From VRUE01 sp963703175 (GTDB lineage Bacteria; Actinomycetota; Thermoleophilia; Solirubrobacterales; 70-9), in NCBI GenBank assembly GCA_963703175.1, contig OY969794.1, forward strand, positions 1,426,001-1,490,000: a stretch of DNA of 64,000 nt. The letters run 5' to 3'. Numbering within the stretch: the first letter of the stretch is position 1; every line of letters starts with the position of its first letter. The translations under genes and the position numbers were made by a program. Shown piece by piece: positions 16,367 through 23,389 of this stretch. The notes under the pieces are model-generated. The model was not told the DNA's origin. It worked only from the letters and a program-made list of their open reading frames with translations, and made no database searches.

Positions 16367-17119
16367 GTGACGGACGAGCTGCGCTACGAGCGGGTTGGGG
16401 CAGCTGCCGTGCTGACGATCGACCGGCCGGCGCGACGCAACGCGATCGACGCGGCCGCGGCGGAGGCGTTCCGGCAGGGTCTTAAGGACTTTGAGGCGGA
16501 CGAGGGCGCCCGTGTCCTCGTCCTTACCGGCGCTGGCGGTGAGGCCTTCTGCGCCGGCGCCGACCTTAAGGCGATGGACCTCGACGTCGACCACCCAGAC
16601 GGACCCATGGGTCCCACCCGCCTCACGCCGGCCAAGCCGGCGATTGCGGCGGTCAACGGCTGGTGCCTGGCCGGCGGGGTCGAGCTGGCGCTTTGGTGCG
16701 ACCTGCGAATCGCCACGCCGCAGTCGACCTTCGGCCTCTTTGAGCGGCGCTGGGGAGTGCCCCTGGTCGACGGCGGTACGCAGCGGCTACCGCGCGTAGT
16801 TGGCATGGGTCGTGCCCTAGAGCTGATCCTCACCGGCCGCCCCGTGGAGGCCGAGGAGGCCCACCGCATCGGCCTAGCCAACGAGATAGTCGACCCGGGC
16901 AAGCACCTCGACCGCGCCCTCGAGTTAGCCGAGCGAATCGCAAGCTTCCCCCAAGAGACCATGCTCGCCGACCGCCGAGCAGCAATAGAAGGCTTCGGCC
17001 TCCCGCTCAAAGAGGGCATAGCCCTAGAGCACCAGCTCGGCCGCCAGACCCTCCACATAGCCGTCGAGGGCGCATCTCGTTTCGCTTCTGGAGAAGGCCG
17101 TCACGGGCAAGGCGTCTGA
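16367..17119 (+). CDS. enoyl-CoA hydratase/isomerase family protein (crotonase)
   Basis: 250 residues from GTG 16367. Crotonase fold with the oxyanion motifs GAGGEAFCAGADLKAM near residue 60 and AAVNGWCLAGGVELALWCDLRIA near 97, and the segment FGLFERRWGVPLVDGGTQRLPRVVG carrying the usual catalytic Glu region. These enzymes hydrate or isomerise acyl-CoA thioesters; the exact reaction is unclear. Monocistronic, ending 2 nt before a 113-nt inverted repeat and convergent with a TetR gene. The neighbouring TetR genes could control lipid metabolism, but this is inference. Confidence 0.88.
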   Translation: MTDELRYERVGAAAVLTIDRPARRNAIDAAAAEAFRQGLKDFEADEGARVLVLTGAGGEAFCAGADLKAMDLDVDHPDGPMGPTRLTPAKPAIAAVNGWCLAGGVELALWCDLRIATPQSTFGLFERRWGVPLVDGGTQRLPRVVGMGRALELILTGRPVEAEEAHRIGLANEIVDPGKHLDRALELAERIASFPQETMLADRRAAIEGFGLPLKEGIALEHQLGRQTLHIAVEGASRFASGEGRHGQGV

Positions 17120-17121
17120 TC

Positions 17122-17234
17122 GGGACGGTCCGGGTAGGGCCGAAACGTCTTGTACTTTTTCGTCAATCCGTTTCACGGATGCCCGCAGGCGCCTCACCGA
17201 AAAAGTTAAGTGGAGGCCCTACCCGGACCGTCCC
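17122..17234. repeat. 113-nt covarying inverted repeat, copy 2 (convergent intergenic)
   Basis: Perfect 20-bp arms: GGGACGGTCCGGGTAGGGCC (17122-17141) and its complement (17215-17234). It carries the same inner motifs as copy 1: CGTCTTGTACTTTTT (17146-17160) and CTCACCGAAAAAGTTAAG (17193-17210), with a central ATCCG/CGGAT hairpin. Its length equals that of copy 1. Its arms differ from copy 1 at six positions, each compensated on the other arm. It lies exactly between the stops of the crotonase gene and a convergent TetR gene. Confidence 0.85.
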
Positions 17235-17238
17235 TCAA

Positions 17239-17919
17239 TCAACCACCCTTGCGTGTGACCCGCCGCATCTCGTCTTCGGCCGCTTCCGGACCCAGGTAAG
17301 GCATCAGCACGGCGAAGACCAGGTCCGGGAGGATCCGCTTCAGCTCTGGGCCGCGCCCGGCGCGGACCTCGTCGAAGATCATCGAGGTGGCGCCGCCGAT
17401 CGCGAAGCGCGCGGTGTCGGCCGGGAGCGCCTCTCCCTGTCCGGAGTAGGTACGGCCCTTCTCCATGAAGGGGGTGAAGCGGGTCAGCATTGCGCGGTAG
17501 CGCTCGCGCGCGTCGTCGCCCGCCGCCGTTACCTCGACCATCGCCATTCGCGCGATGTCGGCCTCCATCGCCAAGAGCTCGACCAGTGCACCCAGTCCCG
17601 CCGCGATCTGCTCCGGCCAAGGCTCATCCGAGGCCGCCTCAAAGGCCGCCGTGACGTGCGCCACGAGCACGTCGAAGACCGCGTCGTAGGCCTCAAGGAA
17701 GCAGGCCTCCTTGCTCTCGAACATCTCATCGAAGGCCTCCCGAGAGACGCCGGCGAACTCGACCACGTCCGCCACGGTCGTCGCCTCGTAGCCTTTGGCG
17801 GCGGCCATCCTCACCATTGCCTCTAGCAGCCGCTCGCGCTCGGAGCGAACCTCGTACGCGCGCGGCAACCCTTCACGGCCGGGGGGTCGTTGTGGATTCG
17901 AAGTAGATGGCGAATCCAT
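17239..17919 (-). CDS. TetR/AcrR-family transcriptional regulator
   Basis: 226 residues, ATG 17919. The N-terminal HTH reads ERLLEAMVRMAAAKGYEATTVADVVEFAGVSREAFDEMFESKEACFLEAY (residues ~30-78), a standard TetR DNA-binding domain; the remaining ~145 residues are the helical ligand/dimer domain. Predicted dimeric repressor with a small-molecule effector. Minus strand, after another TetR gene (48-nt gap). No enzyme or pump gene is coupled to it. Confidence 0.9.
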   Translation of the reverse strand: MDSPSTSNPQRPPGREGLPRAYEVRSERERLLEAMVRMAAAKGYEATTVADVVEFAGVSREAFDEMFESKEACFLEAYDAVFDVLVAHVTAAFEAASDEPWPEQIAAGLGALVELLAMEADIARMAMVEVTAAGDDARERYRAMLTRFTPFMEKGRTYSGQGEALPADTARFAIGGATSMIFDEVRAGRGPELKRILPDLVFAVLMPYLGPEAAEDEMRRVTRKGG

Positions 17920-17967
17920 TACAACCCAATGTAGGGCAGGACCGGTTAGCTGTCCAACACCGCGCAG

Positions 17968-18666
17968 CTAGGCCCGGGCAGCCTGCATCTCGGCACTTGC
18001 CGCCTCGGTACCGAAGTAGGGCAGCACGGCGAAATACATGAACTCCGGGAGCAGGCTGCGGAAACCGTCGCACGCCCCGGTGGAGAGCCGTGAATGGACG
18101 ATCGCGTGGATTCCCGCAACGATGCCCTCTGGGGCTATCTGCGGCGGCGATTCGGATTCGTCCGTCTCCAGCCGCGCCAGATCGATGAAATCGGCCGCCC
18201 TTTTCATCGCTTCGGCACGTCTTGCAAGTGCCTCTGGACCCGCCGAATGGACGCCGACGATCACACCGCGCCCGAAATCCGCTTCGGCGTCGAGCAGGTC
18301 GAGCAGCGCGCCGAGGCCGCCGCGCAGCTTGCCGCGCCAGCTCTCCTCGCTCGCTGCCCCTCGTACGATCACCGCTTCGAGCCGCGCGATACCCAGCTCT
18401 AGGGCGGCCAGATAACAGTCGTCCTTATCGGCGAAGTTGTCGTAGAACGCTTGCCGGTAAAGGCCCGTTCGGTCAAGAACCGTGCGTACCGAGGTCGCAT
18501 CGTAGCCTTCAGCCCCTACCGCCTCGAGCATTCCCTCGAGAATCTTTTCGCGCTTGGGAGAATTCACAAGCTCGAGCTTGGGGGAGTGGGGTAGTGTGTC
18601 GACTACCTCGATCCTGCCGGTCCCCTCAGCCCCTGCCTGGACCTTGGTTGCGGCCTGCTTCCCCAT
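17968..18666 (-). CDS. TetR/AcrR-family transcriptional regulator
   Basis: 232 residues from ATG 18666, preceded by AAGGAAGGGG. A ~35-residue polar N-terminal extension precedes the HTH (REKILEGMLEAVGAEGYDATSVRTVLDRTGLYRQAFYDNFADKDDCYLAAL). The C-terminal region is a helical TetR effector domain ending FAVLPYFGTEAASAEM. It is divergent from the TetR gene at 18781, with the 114-nt gap between them holding a dyad at 18720-18733. It may regulate itself and its divergent neighbour. Confidence 0.9.
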   Translation of the reverse strand: MGKQAATKVQAGAEGTGRIEVVDTLPHSPKLELVNSPKREKILEGMLEAVGAEGYDATSVRTVLDRTGLYRQAFYDNFADKDDCYLAALELGIARLEAVIVRGAASEESWRGKLRGGLGALLDLLDAEADFGRGVIVGVHSAGPEALARRAEAMKRAADFIDLARLETDESESPPQIAPEGIVAGIHAIVHSRLSTGACDGFRSLLPEFMYFAVLPYFGTEAASAEMQAARA

Positions 18667-18719
18667 TGCTACCCCTTCCTTGTGATCCAGGGAACAGGTT
18701 GTCTGGACTCCGGTACTGT

Positions 18720-18733
18720 AGCGGTATATCGCT
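18720..18733. promoter_or_regulatory. possible TetR operator between divergent tetR genes
   Basis: AGCGGTATATCGCT is a near-perfect 14-bp dyad (12 of 14 positions symmetric) in the 114-bp divergent region. Its position and AT-rich centre fit an operator for one of the flanking TetR proteins. There is no direct evidence of binding. Confidence 0.4.
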
Positions 18734-18780
18734 AATCCGTCCAGCTTGAATCTCGGTGGGCTGCGAGTAGCCTGAATTTA

Positions 18781-19458
18781 GTGGCTGAGCGTGTCTCCCA
18801 AGCAACTAGAATGCCCCCAGGACGGCATCCTCTTCCACGCGAGTTCATCACTCAGCACCAGCGCGCTCGCATCATCGCGGCGCTCGCCGAGGAGACGGTC
18901 GAGAAGGGTTACCGGGCCGTCACCGTGGCCGACATCGTCCGCCGAGCCGGCATCGCTCGCAACACTTTTTACGAGAACTTCTCCTCTAAGGAAGACTGTT
19001 TCCTCGCGGCTTCGGAGTTTGCCGTTAAAGAGGCCCTGCGCCGCGTGGTCGACGCCGCCAGCCGGGTCGACAGCTGGCCCGCCCGGGTTAACGCTGGCCT
19101 TGGCGCCTTCCTCCACTACGTCGCCACCGAGCCGGCGCTGGCCCGCACCTGCATCGTCGAGGCGCTCTCCGCCGGCCCGGCCGCAGTCGAGCGCTACGAA
19201 CGCTCGATCCAAGCTTTCGTGCCGCTCTTCCGCATGGGCCGCAAGGTCGCGCCGAAGGGCGAGGATCTACCGGGAACACTCGAGGAGACGATCGTCGGGG
19301 GCGTCTTCTGGATCATTTACCAGCGCATCGTGATGGGACAGGTGGAGGAGATCGAGCAGCTCCTCCCCGAGCTGGTCGAGTTCTCGCTCACCCCGTACGT
19401 CGGTGCCGAAGCCGCGAAGCGCACGGCAGCCGAATCGCCGTCCAAAGCCGACGGTTAG
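18781..19458 (+). CDS. TetR/AcrR-family transcriptional regulator
   Basis: 225 residues from GTG 18781; ATG 18811 is an alternative (MPPGRHPLPREFITQHQRAR), since the GRHxLPREF motif opens the same subfamily elsewhere in the window. HTH: IIAALAEETVEKGYRAVTVADIVRRAGIARNTFYENFSSKEDCFLAA. The effector domain ends with the shared ELVEFSLTPYVGAEAAKR block. It is closely similar to the second half of the following fusion gene, so the two are probably paralogues from local duplication. It is followed after 18 nt by that gene. Confidence 0.9.
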   Translation: MAERVSQATRMPPGRHPLPREFITQHQRARIIAALAEETVEKGYRAVTVADIVRRAGIARNTFYENFSSKEDCFLAASEFAVKEALRRVVDAASRVDSWPARVNAGLGAFLHYVATEPALARTCIVEALSAGPAAVERYERSIQAFVPLFRMGRKVAPKGEDLPGTLEETIVGGVFWIIYQRIVMGQVEEIEQLLPELVEFSLTPYVGAEAAKRTAAESPSKADG

Positions 19459-19476
19459 CCGGGGGGCTGCCGTGAG

Positions 19477-20901
19477 ATGCCCGAGTCAGGGAGCTCGGAG
19501 GGACATGTCCACCAAGGCTGGGACTGGCGGCCTCATGCGCTAGTGCTTGACACCGAGACCCGCGATCGGACCGGCAGCTCCGAGCGCGCACAAATCGTCG
19601 AAGCCTTGATCGAGGTCGCCTCTGAATGCGGCTACGGCGAAACGACGATCGAGCTGGTGCTGGAACGGGCCGGGCTCGACCGCCCCGCCTTTGACCGCCA
19701 CTTCCGCGGCAAGTACGACTGCTTCCTCTCCGCCTGGCAAGAGCTGAACGAGGAGTGTTTGGAGACGATGGTGCGGGCCTACGAGAGCCGCGAAGAGTGG
19801 CCCGATCGCCTGCGCGCGGTCGCTTACCAGGTGATCGAGGGGCTGAGCCACGACCCCAGCCGGGCTTCCTTTGGAGTCGAGGTGTTGGCCGCCGGTGACG
19901 CCGCTCGCGCCCGCCGCGACATGACGATGCGGGTCATCGCCTCGCTGATCGACGCCGGCCGCCAGGAGATGGAGGACCCCGAAGCCGTCCCCCACACCAC
20001 CGCCGAGGCCCTTGCCGGCTCCGCTTATGGCCAGATCTACTCGCGCGTCGTTCGTGGTGATGTCGAGCAGCTGCCCGATTTGCTGCCGCAATTAATGTCG
20101 GCGGCCGTGATGCCGTATTTGGGTATCGAGGCGGCTATGGCCGAGCTCGACCGCGACTCCGCCGCACCGGAGGGATATGCTCGCGGTGTGGCCAAGAAGC
20201 GTGCGGGCAAACCAGAGGACCCCCCGTCTGACGGGGCGGAGGACTATCCGCCTGAGCTGGCGCGACTGCCTCCCGGGCGGCACGGCTTGCCCCGTGAGTT
20301 CGTCACTCATAACCAGCGGGAGCGCCTGATCGCGGGTATCGCCGAGGCGATCGCCGAACACGGCTACTCGGGCACGACGATCGCCCACATCACCCGCGCC
20401 GCTGCGGTCTCCCGCCGCACTTTTTACGAGCACTTCTCGAGCAAGGACGAGTGTTTCGTCGCTGCCTACGACACGGTGATGAAAGAGCTGCGCGAGCGCG
20501 TCTCAGCTGCCTTTGACGAGGCCGAGGAGTGGCCGCGGGCGATCAAGGCTGGGATCGACGCGATGCTGCAATTCCTCGCCGCCGAGCCGAACCTCGCCCG
20601 CCTCTGCATGGTCGAGGCCCTGGTCGCCGGCCCGGCTGTGGTCGAGCGCTACGACGCGGCGATCCAGAGCTTCGTTCCGTATTTTCAGGAGGGCCGTGAG
20701 GGACGCCCGCCCGAGGTCCTCTCACGCCTCTCTCCGACCACCGAGGAAGCACTGGTGGGCGGCATGGTCTCGCTGATCTCCCGTCGCATCATTGCCGGCA
20801 AAACCGAGGAGCTGGAGGATCTGCTCCCCGACTTGGTCGAGTTCACCTTGACCCCTTACCTCGGTAGCGCCGAGGCAGCCGAGATCGCCAAAAGCGACTG
20901 A
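19477..20901 (+). CDS. fused double TetR-family regulator
   Basis: 474 residues containing two complete TetR units. Unit 1 (residues ~1-225) has the HTH IVEALIEVASECGYGETTIELVLERAGLDRPAFDRHFRGKYDCFL. Unit 2 (~255-474) begins LPPGRHGLPREFVTHNQRERL, with HTH IAEAIAEHGYSGTTIAHITRAAAVSRRTFYEHFSSKDECFVAAY. A linker of about 30 residues (GVAKKRAGKPEDPPSDGAEDYPPE) joins them. TetR proteins are normally separate chains that dimerise, so this could be a covalent pseudo-dimer binding an asymmetric operator. A GGAGGG followed by an in-frame GTG near 20188 may also start unit 2 alone. Confidence 0.88.
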   Translation: MPESGSSEGHVHQGWDWRPHALVLDTETRDRTGSSERAQIVEALIEVASECGYGETTIELVLERAGLDRPAFDRHFRGKYDCFLSAWQELNEECLETMVRAYESREEWPDRLRAVAYQVIEGLSHDPSRASFGVEVLAAGDAARARRDMTMRVIASLIDAGRQEMEDPEAVPHTTAEALAGSAYGQIYSRVVRGDVEQLPDLLPQLMSAAVMPYLGIEAAMAELDRDSAAPEGYARGVAKKRAGKPEDPPSDGAEDYPPELARLPPGRHGLPREFVTHNQRERLIAGIAEAIAEHGYSGTTIAHITRAAAVSRRTFYEHFSSKDECFVAAYDTVMKELRERVSAAFDEAEEWPRAIKAGIDAMLQFLAAEPNLARLCMVEALVAGPAVVERYDAAIQSFVPYFQEGREGRPPEVLSRLSPTTEEALVGGMVSLISRRIIAGKTEELEDLLPDLVEFTLTPYLGSAEAAEIAKSD

Positions 20902-20958
20902 GTCCGTAGATCGGCCAGTAAGTGGCTGTGCTCCGCTAGCAGCTCAGCGCAGATCCAT

Positions 20959-20979
20959 GGGCGGGAGCGTATCCCGCCC
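20959..20979. terminator. hairpin between convergent tetR genes
   Basis: GGGCGGGA (20959-20966) and TCCCGCCC (20972-20979) form an 8-bp GC stem with a 5-nt loop, 5 nt before the stop of the minus-strand TetR gene. A likely bidirectional terminator; no clear T-run is present. Confidence 0.5.
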
Positions 20980-20983
20980 GCCG

Positions 20984-21613
20984 CTACTCCTCGCCAAAGA
21001 GCTGCAGGAAGGCGAGGCGGGTCAGGTCGGGGAGGAGGTACTCGACCTCGCCGGCGCGGCCGGCCGCGATCTCGATGCTGAGCGATTCCTCGATCGCGCC
21101 GACGATGAAGCCGGCGGTCATCGGGTTGGAGTCGGGGCGAGCGCCGGGCGCATCGCGGGCGGTGTCGAGGGTGGTAATGAGGCGCTCGACCTGCTGCTGA
21201 TGCGCCGTCCAAGCGTCGCCGCGGGCGGCTCTCACCTCGAGCAGCAGCGCCTTTGCCTGCAGCGGTTGCTCGACAACGAAACGCAGCAGCTCGGCCAGTC
21301 CGGTGCGGAAGCTTTCGCGCCAGTCAAGGGCGCCGGCGCAGGCGTCGCGCACTTGCGAGGCCAACCGCTCGGTGGCCTCCTCGTAGGCCCTCGCAAAGCA
21401 CGCTTCCTTGCTGCCGAAGCGGCGATGGAAGCTGTCCTGGGTGATGCGCGCCCGCTCTGCGACCTCGCGAACCGTCGCCCTCGCGTAGCCCATCTCGCCG
21501 GCCGTCAACAGCATCGCCTCGAGCACGTCCCCGTCGGAGCTGCGGTCCGGCAGAGCCTCCTCCCACGAGCGAACCGCGCGCAGTGGTCCTGGTGCTTCCA
21601 TTCGGGACACCAT
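20984..21613 (-). CDS. TetR/AcrR-family transcriptional regulator
   Basis: 209 residues from ATG 21613 (a second Met four codons later). HTH: MLLTAGEMGYARATVREVAERARITQDSFHRRFGSKEACFARAY (residues ~34-77). The C-terminal region is a helical effector domain of a different sequence from the GRHxLPREF subgroup, ending YLLPDLTRLAFLQLFGEE. It is divergent from the TetR gene at 21688; the short shared region has two TGGGAAC motifs (21620s and 21660s) that might be operator half-sites. Confidence 0.9.
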   Translation of the reverse strand: MVSRMEAPGPLRAVRSWEEALPDRSSDGDVLEAMLLTAGEMGYARATVREVAERARITQDSFHRRFGSKEACFARAYEEATERLASQVRDACAGALDWRESFRTGLAELLRFVVEQPLQAKALLLEVRAARGDAWTAHQQQVERLITTLDTARDAPGARPDSNPMTAGFIVGAIEESLSIEIAAGRAGEVEYLLPDLTRLAFLQLFGEE

Positions 21614-21687
21614 AGCTTATGTTTGGGAACTTTCTCTAACTCATGTACCTGTTTCGTACCAATGGGAACTGGCGCTATCCTGGAGCG

Positions 21688-22368
21688 ATGCGAGCCCTGC
21701 CAGGAAAGGCCTCGCGGCAGCCGCCCGGCCCCGAGCCGGTGAGTCGCGATGCAGCCGCGGCCGACCAGCGCCGCCGCATTCTCGCCGCGACCGCCGAGCT
21801 GATCGCCGAGCAGGGGTATCAGGAGACGACGATGGAGGAGATCGTGCGCCGCGCCAAGGTCGGCTACGCGACCTTCTACAAGCACTACCCCGACAAGGAG
21901 GCCGCCTTCTTGGCGCTGCTCGACGCGGCCACCGATCGCACCGTGGGTCGGGTCGAAGATGCCTACAAGCGCGAAGAAGGGCCCTGGGCCGACCGCGTCG
22001 GTGCGGCGCTCGGCGTGCTCTTCGAAGACGTCGCCGCCCATCCGGCTGCCGCCCGCGCCGCCCTGGTCGAGGCTGTGGCCGCCGGCCCCGAGGCGGCAGC
22101 CAAGCACGAGGCGGCGCTGAAACGATTGGCGCCGCTGCTGCGCCCCGGCCGTGAGCTCAATCCGCGCCAGGCGGAGCTGCCGGAGAGCCTCGAGGAGACG
22201 CTTGCCGGCGGCATCGTCTGGGTGCTCGGCCAGCGACTGATCGGCGGCGAAGCCGACAAGCTGCGCGGCCTCCTGCCGGAGACGCTCGAGTTCATCCTGC
22301 GCCCCTACATCGGCGAGGACGAGGCGGCGCGGGAGGCCGGCGAGGTCGCCGACGCGATCTCCGCCTAG
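21688..22368 (+). CDS. TetR/AcrR-family transcriptional regulator
   Basis: 226 residues from ATG 21688, chosen because TGGAG lies 4 nt upstream; the frame is open from 21643. HTH: RRRILAATAELIAEQGYQETTMEEIVRRAKVGYATFYKHYPDKEAAFLALL. The effector domain contains AGGIVWVLGQRLIGGEADKLRGLLPETLEFILRPYIG, close to the C-terminal block of the neighbours at 18781, 19477 and 22387. It is followed after 18 nt by another TetR gene, probably on the same transcript. Confidence 0.9.
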   Translation: MRALPGKASRQPPGPEPVSRDAAAADQRRRILAATAELIAEQGYQETTMEEIVRRAKVGYATFYKHYPDKEAAFLALLDAATDRTVGRVEDAYKREEGPWADRVGAALGVLFEDVAAHPAAARAALVEAVAAGPEAAAKHEAALKRLAPLLRPGRELNPRQAELPESLEETLAGGIVWVLGQRLIGGEADKLRGLLPETLEFILRPYIGEDEAAREAGEVADAISA

Positions 22369-22386
22369 CCCGCTCCGCTCAGGACG

Positions 22387-23043
22387 ATGCCCGCCGAAGA
22401 GCTCGGCCCGCTGCCGGCAGGCCGCCACGGCTACAGCCGCGAGCAGGTCGCCTACCACCAGCGCGAGCGGCTGATCGCCGGCCTCGCTGCCGCGGTTGCC
22501 GAGAAGGGCTACGCCGCCGTCACCCTCACCGACATCGTCAAGCAGGCGAAGGTCAGCCGCCGTGTCTTCTACGTCAACTTCGAGAGCAAGGAGCAGTGCT
22601 TCCTCGCCGCCTTCGAGGTCGTGCTCGACCACCTGCACGAGCTGGTCGCCGAGGCGGTCGAGCCAGTCGACGGCTGGCCCCAGCGGGCGATCGCCGGCAC
22701 CCGGGCCACGCTCGACTTCCTAGCTGCCGAGCCCGCCCTGGCCCGGCTTTGCCTGGTCGAATCGCGCGGCGCCGGCCCGGCGGTGGCGGCCCGCTTCAAC
22801 CAGGCGGTAAGCGAGCTCGCGCCGCTACTGGCCCAGGGCCGCACCGAGCGCCCCGAGGGCGAGCGCCTCCCCGACTCGACCGAGGACTCGACGATCGGCG
22901 CCCTCGTCTCCCTCACCTACCGCAAGGTCGCCGCCGGCGAAGCCGAACAGCTTGAGGACCTCCTCCTCGATTGCGCCGAGCTGGTCCTCCTGCCCTACCT
23001 GGGGCCGGTTGAGGCCACTCGCCTCGCCCGGCAAGCCGTGTAG
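22387..23043 (+). CDS. TetR/AcrR-family transcriptional regulator
   Basis: 218 residues, ATG 22387. Belongs to the GRHG-motif subgroup (LPAGRHGYSREQVAYHQRERLIAGL) with HTH VAEKGYAAVTLTDIVKQAKVSRRVFYVNFESKEQCFLAAFE and the common ending LVLLPYLGPVEATRLARQAV. It is the last of seven adjacent tetR genes. It is followed by a 346-nt regulatory region ahead of two giant exported-protein genes, so these could be targets; this is inference from position. Confidence 0.9.
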   Translation: MPAEELGPLPAGRHGYSREQVAYHQRERLIAGLAAAVAEKGYAAVTLTDIVKQAKVSRRVFYVNFESKEQCFLAAFEVVLDHLHELVAEAVEPVDGWPQRAIAGTRATLDFLAAEPALARLCLVESRGAGPAVAARFNQAVSELAPLLAQGRTERPEGERLPDSTEDSTIGALVSLTYRKVAAGEAEQLEDLLLDCAELVLLPYLGPVEATRLARQAV

Positions 23044-23389
23044 AAGCACCTCAGCTTCTCGGGCGGGCCTATCTCGCCAGGCGCTTTGGAGTGCATGACC
23101 CAAGTCCTAGCCCTCGACGCCCGAGCCCATAGCAGTTAGGTACCCGCGTATCCGCGCTGGGAACATATCTAGGAACCAGCTTTTTCTTTTGGGAACGTTC
23201 CCTTGACAACCTCTCCGCGGGGTGCTTTCCTAGCCCTGTCGGCGGTACAGCCAGCACCTTCTAGGAACTAGCTACTACCAGATCGACATCAGGGAACGCG
23301 CAGTACAGGGACCAGATAACCGAGCTCGCCACATGGGCCGCAAAGGGAAGCGGCCGGCAGAGGGGCTCAAGGGACAAGGAGAGAGCTAC
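23044..23389 (+). promoter_or_regulatory. promoter/operator region of the giant exported proteins
   Basis: 346 nt without a gene. A perfect dyad GGGAACGTTCCC (23191-23202) directly abuts a TTGACA (23203-23208); TTTCCT or TTCCTA follows 17-18 nt later as a weak -10. A 14-nt direct repeat TCTAGGAACYAGCT occurs at 23168-23181 and 23260-23273, on both sides of the promoter. Five GGAAC motifs in all lie between 23158 and 23297. This suggests a promoter controlled by a factor that reads GGAAC half-sites. Confidence 0.5.
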
